DNA from: Galbibacter mesophilus
GTDB taxonomy: Bacteria > Bacteroidota > Bacteroidia > Flavobacteriales > Flavobacteriaceae
DNA length: 64,000 nt
NCBI RefSeq assembly: GCF_023721415.1
Contig: NZ_JAMQVC010000001.1
Location: 1,054,001 to 1,118,000, forward strand
Direction of reading: 5' to 3'
The notes beneath the pieces are model-generated. The model was not told the DNA's origin. It did no database searches and worked only from the letters and a program-made list of their open reading frames with translations. The translations under genes and the position numbers were made by a program. Shown here in pieces: positions 23,223 to 32,872 of the stretch. The number at the start of each line of letters is the position of its first letter. Within the stretch, counting starts at the first letter, position 1.

Positions 23223-25412
23223 ATGACGAAAAGAAAAAAAAGAGCCCAAAAGCAACAGAAGAATGAGATTACAAAGGGCATTTTTACGGTATTGGAAAGT
23301 AACCGGGACCAGAGTTTTAACTACAAACAAATTGCTGCAAAACTGGATATAAAAGATACGAGTAGTAGGAATTTGTTGATTAAGAGATTAGGTCAACTTA
23401 AAGAAAAAAACAGAATAGAAGAAGTAGAAAGAGGAAAATACAAAGCTATAAAATCACAAAATTACTACGAAGGAGTAGTCGACATGACCGGTCGAAACAA
23501 TGCATACGTGATTTGTGATGAATTGGATAGTGATGTTTTCGTCCCGTTTAATTTATTGAATAAAGCGCTGCACGGTGATGTTGTAGAGGTATATGTTTTC
23601 CCTAGAAGACGTAGTGGTAAAAAGCTTGAAGGTGAAATTACGAAGATTATAGAGCGAAAGAAAACCGCTTTCGTTGGGATTGTTCAAATGCAAAAGAATT
23701 TCGCTTTTGTAAATCCGACTGATTTTAAAATGTACACCGATATTTTTGTTCCGAAGAATAAAATTGGTGATGCACAACATGGCGAAAAGGTGATTGTAGA
23801 AATACAAGATTGGCCTAAGAATGCAGATTCGCCTTACGGAAAAATAGTAAAAGTGTTGGGTGTTCCAGGTGAACACGATACCGAGATACATGCTATTTTA
23901 GCCGAATATGGCTTGCCATATAGTTTTCCTGAAGAGGTGGAACATTATGCCAATAAGCTCGATACATCCATAACCGAAGAGGAAATTGCCAAACGAAGGG
24001 ACATGCGGGATGTGCCTACATTTACCATAGACCCAAAAGATGCAAAGGATTTTGATGATGCGCTTTCCTTTCAAATCTTGGAAGATGGTAATTTTGAAGT
24101 AGGTATTCATATCGCTGATGTTTCACATTATGTAACTCCCGATTCTATTCTAGATGAAGAAGCCTATAATCGTGCTACTTCGGTGTATTTGGTAGATAGG
24201 GTAGTACCTATGTTACCGGAAATACTTTCCAACAATGCATGTTCCTTACGCCCGAACGAGGAGAAGTACACATTCTCTGCAGTGTTTAAAATGAACAAAG
24301 ATGCGCAGGTATTGGATCAATGGTTTGGTAGAACGGTTACGTATTCCGATAGACGCTTTGCTTATGAAGAAGCGCAAGCGATGATTGAAAATGAAAACAA
24401 TATAGTTCCGGAAGATGTTTCTCTTACAGGGAATACTTATGAAGTCGAACAGCACATTTCTGATGCCATAATTACTTTGGATAAAATGGCAAAGCTCATG
24501 CGCGCAAGAAGACTTGCAGCGGGTGCCATTTCTTTTGATAAAGTGGAGGTTAAATTTCAATTAAATGATAAAAATGAACCGATTGGGGTTTATTTTAAAA
24601 CCGCCAAAGATGCCAATAAACTCATTGAAGAATTTATGTTATTGGCCAACAAAAAGGTAGCGGAGTTTATCGGGAAGCAAAAGAAAACATTTGTTTACCG
24701 TGTACACGATGAACCGGATGAGGAAAAATTAATGCTATTACAGGGAGTTATATCCAAATTTGGTTATGGTATTAATATGAAGAGTAAAAAGACCATTACA
24801 AGCTCTTTAAATAGCTTATTGGAAGATGTTCAAGGAAGAAAAGAGCAAAATTTAGTAGATACTTTGACTATCCGGACCATGAGCAAAGCCATCTACACAA
24901 CAGATAATATTGGTCACTACGGATTAGGATTTGACTATTATACTCATTTTACCTCGCCCATTCGTCGTTATCCAGACGTTATGGTGCATCGTTTGTTACA
25001 GCATTATTTGGATAAAGGTGCTTCTGTAAGTGAAGAAAAATTTGAGGAGAAATGCAAACATTCTTCCAGCATGGAATATTTGGCTACTAGTGCAGAAAGG
25101 GATTCCATTAAGTACATGCAGATTAAATTTATGGAAGGTCGATACGATGAGGAGTTCTTGGGAGTTATTTCCGGTGTAACCGAATGGGGAATATATGTTG
25201 AGTTGGTTGAAAACAAATGCGAGGGAATGATTCGTACACGCGACATAAAAGATGATTATTATGTTTTTGATGAAAAGCAGTACGCTTTGGTTGGGGAAGT
25301 AACTAAAAACACTTATCAATTAGGGGATGAAGTCTTTGTAAAGTTGAAGAGTACAGATTTGGTAAAAAGACATTTGGATTTCGAATTAACTGGAAAGAAA
25401 GTCAACAGTTAG
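23223..25412 (+). CDS. rnr: Ribonuclease R
   Basis: 729 residues, a 3'-to-5' exoribonuclease that degrades structured RNA. A basic N terminus and helix-turn-helix domain (about 15-75) is followed by cold-shock OB domains (about 80-230), the catalytic RNB domain with TIDPKDAKDFDDALS at about 268-282 (the magnesium-binding aspartates) and the later THFTSPIRRYPDVMVHRLL, and a C-terminal S1 domain (about 645-725: GVISGVTEWGIYVELVENKCEG). Length is normal. No consensus -7 box was found upstream. It points away from the candidate origin. Cytosolic. Confidence 0.96.
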   Translation: MTKRKKRAQKQQKNEITKGIFTVLESNRDQSFNYKQIAAKLDIKDTSSRNLLIKRLGQLKEKNRIEEVERGKYKAIKSQNYYEGVVDMTGRNNAYVICDELDSDVFVPFNLLNKALHGDVVEVYVFPRRRSGKKLEGEITKIIERKKTAFVGIVQMQKNFAFVNPTDFKMYTDIFVPKNKIGDAQHGEKVIVEIQDWPKNADSPYGKIVKVLGVPGEHDTEIHAILAEYGLPYSFPEEVEHYANKLDTSITEEEIAKRRDMRDVPTFTIDPKDAKDFDDALSFQILEDGNFEVGIHIADVSHYVTPDSILDEEAYNRATSVYLVDRVVPMLPEILSNNACSLRPNEEKYTFSAVFKMNKDAQVLDQWFGRTVTYSDRRFAYEEAQAMIENENNIVPEDVSLTGNTYEVEQHISDAIITLDKMAKLMRARRLAAGAISFDKVEVKFQLNDKNEPIGVYFKTAKDANKLIEEFMLLANKKVAEFIGKQKKTFVYRVHDEPDEEKLMLLQGVISKFGYGINMKSKKTITSSLNSLLEDVQGRKEQNLVDTLTIRTMSKAIYTTDNIGHYGLGFDYYTHFTSPIRRYPDVMVHRLLQHYLDKGASVSEEKFEEKCKHSSSMEYLATSAERDSIKYMQIKFMEGRYDEEFLGVISGVTEWGIYVELVENKCEGMIRTRDIKDDYYVFDEKQYALVGEVTKNTYQLGDEVFVKLKSTDLVKRHLDFELTGKKVNS

Positions 25413-25506
25413 AACGTTTAATGCTTTAACAATTTTTATCATTTTTAATTTTAACAGGTGGAAATTTCTCAAGTATCTTTATGAAAAATTACAAACAAAG
25501 TTTAAA

Positions 25507-26187
25507 ATGATGAAACATATAATTTTAGGTGCTTTCTTTTTATTTACTGGAATTTTATCAGCTCAAAAGGAAGTTACAAAGGAAGTAGGAGAGTACCATG
25601 AAGTGAAAGCTTATGACGGACTCTCAATCAAGATCAAAAAATCCAATGAAAACAAAGCAGTTATCACTGGTAAGCATGCCAATGATGTTGTTTTTGTTAA
25701 TAAGAAAGGGAAGCTCAAAGTACGAATGAAGATTAATGAAGTTTTCAAAGGATACAATACGTTCGTTGTTTTACATTCAAAGGATTTAATACATAGTTTG
25801 GATGCCAATGAAAATGCATTTATTTCTTCTGATGAAAAATTTAAGCAAGTAGATTTGGAATTGAATGCTCAAGAGGGCGCTAAAATAGATTTGGATGTTG
25901 ATATCCAACGTTTAAATTCTAAAGCTAGTACGGGTGGAATTATTACACTTATTGGAACTGCTAAAAATCAAGAAGTTTCTATTAATACAGGTGGACGCTT
26001 TGAAGGTGGAGAGTTGATTTCTGAACAGGCGGAAGTAGATGTTAAAGCAGGTGGTGTTGCAGATGTAAATGCTACAGAATTTCTGGACGCCGATGTTAAA
26101 GTAGGTGGAACCATCAACGTATATGGAAATCCAAAAGTACTCGAAAAACAGACTTTTGTTGGAGGTACCATCAACGAAAACCCATAG
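25507..26187 (+). CDS. GIN-domain (DUF2807-type) secreted protein
   Basis: 226 residues with a Sec signal peptide (ILGAFFLFTGILSAQ). Two ATG codons in a row; either may be used. The mature part is a right-handed beta-helix-like repeat with regular glycines and alternating hydrophobics (LSIKIKKS, LELNAQEGAKIDLDVDI, SINTGGRFEGGEL, DVKAGGVADVNATEF), characteristic of head-GIN proteins. Function unknown in the family; envelope or periplasm. Single gene 94 bases after rnr, ending in a terminator. Confidence 0.83.
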   Translation: MMKHIILGAFFLFTGILSAQKEVTKEVGEYHEVKAYDGLSIKIKKSNENKAVITGKHANDVVFVNKKGKLKVRMKINEVFKGYNTFVVLHSKDLIHSLDANENAFISSDEKFKQVDLELNAQEGAKIDLDVDIQRLNSKASTGGIITLIGTAKNQEVSINTGGRFEGGELISEQAEVDVKAGGVADVNATEFLDADVKVGGTINVYGNPKVLEKQTFVGGTINENP

Positions 26188-26210
26188 AACAGAACAAACT
26201 TAAATATATT

Positions 26211-26250
26211 AAATCATCATAATCGTAAAAAAGTTATGATGATTTTTTAT
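26211..26250 (+). terminator. Terminator after the GIN-domain gene
   Basis: A 12-bp stem AAATCATCATAA (26211-26222) with its complement (26234-26245), then T-tract. Confidence 0.75.
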
Positions 26251-26331
26251 TTTTGAATAGTTAACCACATTAATAGCCTGTACCAACTTTAATTTCTGGA
26301 GTTTAAACGTCCATGTAATTATTCTTTGTAA

Positions 26332-27027
26332 ATGATTGAAGATATCTTTTCTGCCATACCATTGGGAATTCTCTTGGCTTTTACTATAGGTCCGGTTTTC
26401 TTTGTTTTATTGGAAACAGGGGCCATTAAAGGGTTTAGGGCAGCATTTAGTTTTGATGTGGGAGTAGTGTTGGGCGATGTGGCTTTCATTTTAATTGCTT
26501 ACTACAGTACCAATAGAATTCTGCATAAAATTAAAGATGACCCATCTTTATTTGTTTTTGGGGGAATGTTGTTGGTAACCTACGGAGTTATTTCCTTTCT
26601 TAAGAATAAAAGTGATTATAAAAAAGATATTAGAAAGGCCATTAAGGAAGTAATGAGCAGAAACGATTATGTTCGGTTATTTTTAAAAGGTTTTCTTCTT
26701 AACTTCATCAATGTTGGTGTTCTGGGTTTTTGGTTGGGAATTATCATTATTTTCGGACCAAAGCTGGAAATGAATCAAGACAGAATCTTCGTTTTTATCG
26801 CTACTATCTTAACCACTTATTTAATTGTAGACTGTATTAAAATATTGTTGGCTAAGCAGTTAAGAAGTAAATTAACACCAAAACGTATTTTTAAAATAAA
26901 AAGGGTAATTAGCATAATTCTTATTGTTTTTGGAGTTGTTTTAATGTTGCAAGGCTTTTTTCCTGAAGAAAAGGAAAGAATAGAAAATGTTATTGAAGGT
27001 TTAACCAATTTAGATTATGGAGTTTAG
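26332..27027 (+). CDS. LysE-family exporter
   Basis: 231 residues, six predicted membrane helices. The first helix reads AIPLGILLAFTIGPVFFVLLETGAIKGF, matching the LysE/RhtB signature (G-x-x-P-G/V-P...G...G), and the second begins with AAFSFDVGVVLGDVAFI. Such proteins export amino acids or related small molecules by proton exchange. Substrate not readable. The next gene overlaps its end by 11 bases, so they are co-translated. Inner membrane. Confidence 0.88.
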   Translation: MIEDIFSAIPLGILLAFTIGPVFFVLLETGAIKGFRAAFSFDVGVVLGDVAFILIAYYSTNRILHKIKDDPSLFVFGGMLLVTYGVISFLKNKSDYKKDIRKAIKEVMSRNDYVRLFLKGFLLNFINVGVLGFWLGIIIIFGPKLEMNQDRIFVFIATILTTYLIVDCIKILLAKQLRSKLTPKRIFKIKRVISIILIVFGVVLMLQGFFPEEKERIENVIEGLTNLDYGV

Positions 27028-27421
27028 CAAACAGTTACCGGTTATTTGTTTGTTACTATTTATTGCAATAACTTTTTTGTTTAGTTTTTGGGACAAAGTA
27101 AGCGACTGGAAGGGAAATATTTCTTTTTTAAAGGAACATTTTAAAAATACATTTGTTGCAAGTATCGTTCCGATTAGTTTATTTATTATTACATTTCTAG
27201 AGTTGTTGGCTGGAATTGGGGCAGTGGTTGGTATTTTTAATTATCTAAAGGGGAGTAATGGAGTAGGAGTGATGGCTTGTTTAATGGCCATTATAGTTTT
27301 ATTTATATTTTTAATAGGCCAGCGTATCGCAAAAGATTTTGATGGAGCCATGAAAATAGTAGTCTATCTTATACCAACAATTTTTTGCTTATATCTGCTA
27401 ACAAACGGAATCAATTTATAA
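27017..27421 (+). CDS. DoxX-like four-helix membrane protein
   Basis: 134 residues, four hydrophobic helices (about 8-24, 45-75, 82-100, 113-130), with WDKVSDWKGNISFLKEH in the first loop, resembling the DoxX/DoxD group. It overlaps the LysE-family gene by 11 bases and converges on the AsmA-like gene by six bases at its end. Partner function with the exporter is inferred from overlap only. Confidence 0.7.
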   Translation: MEFSKQLPVICLLLFIAITFLFSFWDKVSDWKGNISFLKEHFKNTFVASIVPISLFIITFLELLAGIGAVVGIFNYLKGSNGVGVMACLMAIIVLFIFLIGQRIAKDFDGAMKIVVYLIPTIFCLYLLTNGINL

Positions 27422-28894
27422 GAAAGTTTGTTTTACACCTTCCCTTACGGATAACCAAAAATAATTAAAGAAGGATTTTTCTTTATTCCGTTCTATTTCT
27501 ATGTGAACTTTCTTGCTTTTATGTTTGTCCTTCGGGATAAAAATATTAGCAATAGAAGTTACAAATTTGTTGACTACCTTTTTATCCTTCTGAAGGATGG
27601 ATAGTTTAAAATGATCATATTGCATTAGGAAAGTCCCTGTTGCATTATCTTCGTTAGCAAATAAATCAAATATAATACTATCAATAGAACCTTCAGTAAT
27701 TACATTCATATTGGGTTTAACAAATTCATTAATCTTTTCGGCATTTAAACGTTTCATATTCCCGTGCAGGGTAAAATAATCGTTTTCATTGTTAATGTCA
27801 AAATCCCAAAGAAGTTCAAAATCTGCGTCACCCATGAATTTAGACGTGATATCTATTTCTGTTTTTCCAGAATTTTCTAAGGTATTTAAGTGGGCAATAC
27901 TGCTATTTATTTCTGTAAATACGATGCTTCCAGGTTTATCATGATTTTTAACGCGTTCGGCGTATTTTATTTTCGTGTCATGTATAAGAATACTATCTAT
28001 TTTTAAGTCGAAGGGAAGTTGGCGTAAGGCTTTGCTATAAAGTGGTTTATATTTGTTGGGTGGAGGAAGGAGTTTATTCTTATAAATTTCTAAATCGCCT
28101 GAATATATTCCGATTCTAGGTGATTTAAATAGGTCTCGTGCACCGTTTTTATCTTTTTTAAATTCATCAATTGTAATTGAATCTATCGATAACGCAATCC
28201 AATCGGTTTGAACTTTTACATGCTTCTGTAATTCTTGTTTTGAATATAGAGTTGTAATTCCGGAATGGGAAAACTTTATTCGGTCATTAGTTGCTGAAAT
28301 ATTTTCAGTAGTAAAATTTAAATGTTCATTAATAGGGAGCAAAAGTGAATCGCAGGATAAAGTTATTTCATCAAAATTAAATTTCGATTGTGAATCTATT
28401 TCGGAATCAAAAAGAAAGTCACTGATGTAAAAAGCTATATTTTTTACCGAAATAGGATCCTTAATGGTATCAGTTTTATATTTAATTTCTGAATTTTCTA
28501 CTTGTATGTTTTCAATGGAAATCTTAAAGGGTTTAGCTGAATTCTTCTTCGTTGATTTTTCTTTTTTCTGAAGAAATCCTTTAGCGTTATTTACGTATAC
28601 AGTTCCTATTTTAAAAGTATCTGGTTTAAAGAGATTTTGAAGGGCTATGCTTTCAATATCAATATTTTCAATAAAGGCGGAGTCTTTTTTTTCATTTGAA
28701 ATATGAACGTCTTCAAAGGAAATGTTTCTGGTAAGCACATTCACGTATGTTTTTCCAATGTCCAAGTTATACTCGGAAACCTGTTTTCTAATTTTCTTTT
28801 CTATAAAACTGGGAAGTAGGAGGTTTGCTGATATTATTAAAATGGCTAGAATGCCGAAGGATATCAGAAGCGTGTAAAGTAGTTTCTTTTTCAA
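27416..28894 (-). CDS. AsmA/DUF748-like envelope protein
   Basis: 492 residues. N-terminal membrane anchor (LLYTLLISFGILAILIISANLLLPSFI) followed by a long beta-rich periplasmic part. The repeated pattern (IGKTYVNVLTRNISFEDVHIS, IENIDIESIALQNLF, IGTVYVNNAKG, IDSIIFDLF) is the alternating-strand repeat of AsmA/DUF748 proteins that form a groove for lipids or glycolipids in the periplasm. Function in this organism is unknown. It stands alone leftward and follows the Skp/OmpH-like gene. Confidence 0.78.
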   Translation of the reverse strand: MKKKLLYTLLISFGILAILIISANLLLPSFIEKKIRKQVSEYNLDIGKTYVNVLTRNISFEDVHISNEKKDSAFIENIDIESIALQNLFKPDTFKIGTVYVNNAKGFLQKKEKSTKKNSAKPFKISIENIQVENSEIKYKTDTIKDPISVKNIAFYISDFLFDSEIDSQSKFNFDEITLSCDSLLLPINEHLNFTTENISATNDRIKFSHSGITTLYSKQELQKHVKVQTDWIALSIDSITIDEFKKDKNGARDLFKSPRIGIYSGDLEIYKNKLLPPPNKYKPLYSKALRQLPFDLKIDSILIHDTKIKYAERVKNHDKPGSIVFTEINSSIAHLNTLENSGKTEIDITSKFMGDADFELLWDFDINNENDYFTLHGNMKRLNAEKINEFVKPNMNVITEGSIDSIIFDLFANEDNATGTFLMQYDHFKLSILQKDKKVVNKFVTSIANIFIPKDKHKSKKVHIEIERNKEKSFFNYFWLSVREGVKQTFL

Positions 28895-28930
28895 AAATTA
28901 AAATTATTAGTAAACCGATAAGGTAAGGTA

Positions 28931-28959
28931 CAAAAAAAGGCGCTTTATTAAAGCGCCTT
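28931..28959 (-). terminator. Terminator after the Skp/OmpH-like gene
   Basis: Stem AAGGCGCTTT (28937-28946) with AAAGCGCCTT (28950-28959), 3-base loop, followed on the minus strand by a run of T. Confidence 0.85.
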
Positions 28960-28983
28960 AACTTATTATTGGGTATTTAGGTT

Positions 28984-29496
28984 TTATTTAGCCTTGTAAT
29001 CGTCGTTAATAGCCTTTAAAACATCAGAAGTAATATCTTTACTTTCTTCTCCATAAAGTACGCTACCAGCTTCGTTAGAACCTAAAACAAACGTATAACC
29101 TTTTTCTTTCGCGTAATCTTTTACAAAACTTCTTACTTTTTTAATTAGGCTATCGATCTCTTTCTGACTTTCTTGTGAAAGTTGTTGCTCTTCCATTTGC
29201 AATTGCTGACTCATAGCTTGTCTTTTTTGCAATAAAGCATTGTACTTTTCTTGTGCTTTCATTTGAGAAAGACTTTTCGCTTCAGCTTCAAAAGATTGTG
29301 CTTCACTTTGAAAAGCTCTAGAAAGACTGTCCGTTTTTTTGTCGAACTTTTCAATCTTGTTTTTGTATTTAGCTTCTATATCGATTTTCTCCTGATATTC
29401 ATTTATCAATTTTGTATTATCTACAAAGGCAATTTTATTTTGTTCACAAGAAATGGCAGCAAGAGCAATTGCGGCTACTAATAGTATTTTTTTCAT
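28984..29496 (-). CDS. Skp/OmpH-like periplasmic chaperone, lipoprotein
   Basis: 170 residues. The N terminus is a lipoprotein signal (lipobox AISC, Cys about 17), then a long coiled-coil from about 35 to 130 rich in K, E and Q (KIDIEAKYKNKIEKFDKK and AMSQQLQMEEQQLSQESQ), and a C-terminal small sheet region (KGYTFVLGSNEAGSVLYGEE). This is the OmpH/Skp fold, whose members hold unfolded outer-membrane proteins in the periplasm; here it is lipid-anchored. A -7 box TATTTTTG lies 27-34 bases upstream (29523-29530 minus). Ends with a strong terminator. Confidence 0.88.
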   Translation of the reverse strand: MKKILLVAAIALAAISCEQNKIAFVDNTKLINEYQEKIDIEAKYKNKIEKFDKKTDSLSRAFQSEAQSFEAEAKSLSQMKAQEKYNALLQKRQAMSQQLQMEEQQLSQESQKEIDSLIKKVRSFVKDYAKEKGYTFVLGSNEAGSVLYGEESKDITSDVLKAINDDYKAK

Positions 29497-29522
29497 TATA
29501 AGTTAGAATTTTTTGTTTCAGA

Positions 29523-29530
29523 CAAAAATA
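29523..29530 (-). promoter_or_regulatory. -7 box for the Skp/OmpH-like gene
   Basis: TATTTTTG on the minus strand, 26 bases before the ATG; fits TAnnTTTG. Confidence 0.5.
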
Positions 29531-29728
29531 GAAAAGTAAACCGATTTTTAGGTTTTTTCTATTGTGTTTATAAATTATAAGTATTTACAATTATAATTCT
29601 TAATACTATAATTTTAAATGATAATGAACTGATTTTTTAAAGCTATTTTAAAGAGTTATCGATGTGTTTCCTTAGTACTCTTGTATCAAAGGGAATAAAA
29701 CTGCCTTAAATCGCTTCAAAATTCGTTT

Positions 29729-30577
29729 TTAGTCCTTTTTAGCTATGTAAATTAGAGATGAATGATTTTTTGAAGCTTTTGCCTTTAAATTTGATTTCAA
29801 ACCGATAAAAAATGACTTTAGTAAATTTTGTTTACCAGTTTTATTTTTTTCTGAAAGAAGACTAATATAAAAGGAGTCGAAAATCAAAGGTAGGATTTTT
29901 ACTACAAAAAAAGATTGTTTTTGGAGTAGTGATTTCATAGCTGTTTTATTAAAATGCCAAAGATGTCGTGGAACATCATAAGCCGCCCAATCTTCTTGAT
30001 AGTATTTTGCGTCGTAAGATTCGTAATTGGGAACAGCAATTATTAATACTCCATTTTTGTTTAGAAGAGTATTTATCTTTTCAATTTGAGAATCTATATC
30101 GTGAACGTGTTCTAAAACGTGCCACATCATGATAACGTCAAATTTGTTGTTTTCAATATCTTCTAAACTTTTAAAAACGGTATTTCCTTTTGTTTGTGAA
30201 ATGTTGCGAGCTTTATCATTGGGTTCTGTCCCGTAACAGGAATAATCGTTTTTTAAATATGAAATCAAATCACCAGTTCCGCTGCCGATGTCTAAAATAT
30301 ATTTTGCAGAAGAATGATATTTTCTAATTATTTTTTTCTTCTTACCTAAGGAAATCTTTTTTACAGTTTGATAGATTTTATCGAGGAAGGTTTCTTTTGA
30401 ATCGGTGTGGGAAATGTATTCTTCACTTTCGTAATATTTACCAATTTCTGTTGGTGGAGGAGTGGGGATTGTTCTTAGTAATCCTTTTTCTTCAGTAGTT
30501 ACAATCTTAAAAACTTCCTTCGTTACTAAATTATCTTGGACGGTAATAAAGGTTCTATTTGGAGTATGTGATTTCAT
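29729..30577 (-). CDS. Class I SAM-dependent methyltransferase
   Basis: 282 residues. The SAM-binding motif I is ILDIGSGTGDLISYLK at about 93-108, followed by CYGTEPNDKARNIS (acidic residue after strand 2) and FDVIMMWHVLEHVHDID (motif near strand 4), typical of Ubi-like class I enzymes. The C-terminal third is basic and hydrophobic. Substrate unknown; the N-terminal insert (EIGKYYESEEYISHTD) is shared with a methyltransferase group in Bacteroidota linked to cell-surface lipid or polysaccharide work, but that is only inferred. Isolated leftward gene between the Skp-like and mnmG genes. Confidence 0.85.
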   Translation of the reverse strand: MKSHTPNRTFITVQDNLVTKEVFKIVTTEEKGLLRTIPTPPPTEIGKYYESEEYISHTDSKETFLDKIYQTVKKISLGKKKKIIRKYHSSAKYILDIGSGTGDLISYLKNDYSCYGTEPNDKARNISQTKGNTVFKSLEDIENNKFDVIMMWHVLEHVHDIDSQIEKINTLLNKNGVLIIAVPNYESYDAKYYQEDWAAYDVPRHLWHFNKTAMKSLLQKQSFFVVKILPLIFDSFYISLLSEKNKTGKQNLLKSFFIGLKSNLKAKASKNHSSLIYIAKKD

Positions 30578-30764
30578 CTGTTTTTCTTAGACTCATTTAA
30601 GTCAGAATGTTTTCGCTATTCAATTTTTTTATTGAAATCGAGGTAACTATTATGACTCATTTCATAAGTTATTTAAACCGCCAAGATACTATTTTATTGT
30701 AATCCGTTTATTGCGTTATTAAACTTTTGAGTTGTTTTATTGATGGAAATTTGTATCAATAAAT

Positions 30765-30788
30765 AAAGGGTTCCACGTGGAACCCTTT
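30765..30788. other. parS-like site, also a possible mnmG terminator
   Basis: A perfect 24-bp palindrome with core GGTTCCACGTGGAACC (30769-30784), matching the CACGTG-centred parS sites bound by ParB (textbook TGTTTCACGTGAAACA). It sits 24 bases after mnmG. It could also fold as a hairpin terminator for mnmG, as the following minus-strand sequence is A/T-rich. Confidence 0.6.
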
Positions 30789-30812
30789 TAATAAAATTTA
30801 TTTTATTGATTT

Positions 30813-32684
30813 TTATCTACCCATATAAACGAGCATAACACTAATATCGCTTGGAGAAACACCACTGATTCTTGAAGCTTGTGAAAGAGTTCTTGGTTTA
30901 ATTTTTCTTAGTTTCTCTGCCGCTTCAAAGGATAAAGATTTGAGTTTACTGTAATCGAAATTTTCTGGAATTTTAATTTCCTCTAGACGATTCAATTTAT
31001 CAGCATTGTTCTTTTCCTTTTCTATGTACCCAGAATATTTAACTTGTATCTCAGTTTGGTCCAAAACTTCTTGGTCTAATTCATTTTCTTGAATGTAAGT
31101 TTCTACCTCTTCAACTTGTCTTAAGTGTTCTAAAGTTACATTTGGACGGGCGAATATTTTGAACATTTTATCCGATTGTTTCATAGGTGCAGAATTAACT
31201 TCTTCTAAAATAGGATTAATTACTTCTGGTTTAACGCTCGTATCTTTAAAGAAATTTACAAATGCATTCGATAGATTTTCTTTCTCTTCCATCCTTTTCA
31301 ATTGCTCTTCCGTGGCTAGACCTATTTCAAAACTTTTTGGAGTAAGACGTAGATCGGCATTATCTTGTCGTAACAAGGTTCTGTACTCAGCACGGGAAGT
31401 AAACATTCTGTAAGGTTCTTCTGTTCCTTTTGTAATTAAATCATCAATTAAAACGCCAATGTAAGCTTCGTTTCTTTGTAGAATAAATGGATCTCTTTCC
31501 TGTACTTTTAAACTTGCATTGATTCCAGCCATTAAACCTTGAGATGCTGCTTCTTCATATCCAGTAGTTCCATTTATCTGACCAGCGAAATATAAACCTT
31601 CCACCAATTTCGTTTCAAGGGTATGTTTTAACTGCGTAGGAGGGAAGTAATCATATTCAATAGCGTAACCAGGTCTGAAGAATTTCACATTTTCAAAACC
31701 TGCTACAGATCGCAAAGCTTTAAATTGAACATCCTCTGGAAGGGAAGTAGAAAAACCATTTACATAATATTCAACCGTATCCCATCCCTCTGGTTCAACA
31801 AATATTTGATGTCTGTCTTTATCAGCAAACCTGTTAATTTTATCTTCAATGGAAGGGCAGTATCGCGGACCAATACTTTTTATTCTTCCATTGAACATTG
31901 GTGAACGGTCAAAACCTTCACGAAGTAAATCATGAACTTCATTACTGGTATAAGTCATATGACAATCCCGTTGATGATTTAACGGTTTTGTTTTGTCTGA
32001 ATATGAAAATTTCTCCGGTTTATCATCACCTGGTTGCACGGTCATTTTACTAAAATCCAATGAACGTCCATCTACTCTGGGTGGTGTTCCCGTTTTCATT
32101 CTTCCTGCTTCAAAACCACAATTAATTAAATCTTCGGTAATTCCAGTGGCTGCTCTTTCACCGGCACGGCCACCACCAAATTGCTTTTCACCAATATGTA
32201 TGAGTCCGTTTAAAAATGTTCCATTGGTAAGCACAACCGATTTACATTTAACTTCGATGCCTAAAGAGGTTCTAACCCCGGTTATTTTTCCGTCTTTTAT
32301 AACTAATCCAGAAACCATTTCTTGGTAAAAATCTAGATTTGGAGTCTGTTCTAACATGAGGCGCCATTCTTCTGCGAAACGCATTCGGTCACTTTGGGCC
32401 CTTGGCGACCACATTGCTGGACCTTTGGATTTGTTAAGCATCTTAAATTGAATAGCCGTTCTGTCAGTAACAATACCAGAATAGCCGCCCATGGCATCAA
32501 TTTCTCGAACTATTTGACCTTTTGCAATACCTCCCATGGCCGGATTGCACGACATTTGGGCTATATTTTGCAAATTCATTGTGATGAGTAGGGTAGAAGA
32601 ACCCATATTTGCAGCAGCAGCAGCAGCTTCAGATCCTGCATGTCCGCCTCCAACAACAATCACATCATATTCTTTATCAAACAT
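30813..32684 (-). CDS. mnmG: tRNA uridine-5-carboxymethylaminomethyl modification enzyme MnmG
   Basis: 623 residues. FAD-binding [14 protein letters not shown] at about 11-24, [19 protein letters not shown], a [13 protein letters not shown] motif, [21 protein letters not shown] (second FAD contact) and the C-terminal [29 protein letters not shown] tail are all characteristic of MnmG (GidA), which with MnmE modifies wobble uridine 34. Last gene of a leftward set (DUF4175, ybeY, mnmG). The name GidA comes from its origin-proximal location in many bacteria, which fits the parS-like sites on both sides. Cytosolic. Confidence 0.97.
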   Translation of the reverse strand: MFDKEYDVIVVGGGHAGSEAAAAAANMGSSTLLITMNLQNIAQMSCNPAMGGIAKGQIVREIDAMGGYSGIVTDRTAIQFKMLNKSKGPAMWSPRAQSDRMRFAEEWRLMLEQTPNLDFYQEMVSGLVIKDGKITGVRTSLGIEVKCKSVVLTNGTFLNGLIHIGEKQFGGGRAGERAATGITEDLINCGFEAGRMKTGTPPRVDGRSLDFSKMTVQPGDDKPEKFSYSDKTKPLNHQRDCHMTYTSNEVHDLLREGFDRSPMFNGRIKSIGPRYCPSIEDKINRFADKDRHQIFVEPEGWDTVEYYVNGFSTSLPEDVQFKALRSVAGFENVKFFRPGYAIEYDYFPPTQLKHTLETKLVEGLYFAGQINGTTGYEEAASQGLMAGINASLKVQERDPFILQRNEAYIGVLIDDLITKGTEEPYRMFTSRAEYRTLLRQDNADLRLTPKSFEIGLATEEQLKRMEEKENLSNAFVNFFKDTSVKPEVINPILEEVNSAPMKQSDKMFKIFARPNVTLEHLRQVEEVETYIQENELDQEVLDQTEIQVKYSGYIEKEKNNADKLNRLEEIKIPENFDYSKLKSLSFEAAEKLRKIKPRTLSQASRISGVSPSDISVMLVYMGR

Positions 32685-32872
32685 AAAAAATGGTTTTCTA
32701 TATTAATTTTTTTTGAGGGTTTTCAGTATCGACATCAAAAGCCGAATTGAGTTATTTATTAAAATTTACTATCGTGGAATATTACGACGTGGTAAGTTGG
32801 TTCCACGTGAAACAGCTTTCTTAAACCTCGCCGTTTCTAGGTTCTTTATGTAGAATAACCGAATGGAAAGAT
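32685..32872. other. mnmG-ybeY intergenic, with a parS-like site
   Basis: 188 bases without a gene; holds the parS-like palindrome at 32799-32814. No clear -7 box for mnmG is seen on the minus strand. Confidence 0.5.
32799..32814. other. parS-like site between ybeY and mnmG
   Basis: GGTTCCACGTGAAACA differs from the textbook parS TGTTTCACGTGAAACA at two positions (first base and the fifth). The right half is perfect. It is the second such site within 2.1 kb. Confidence 0.6.
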
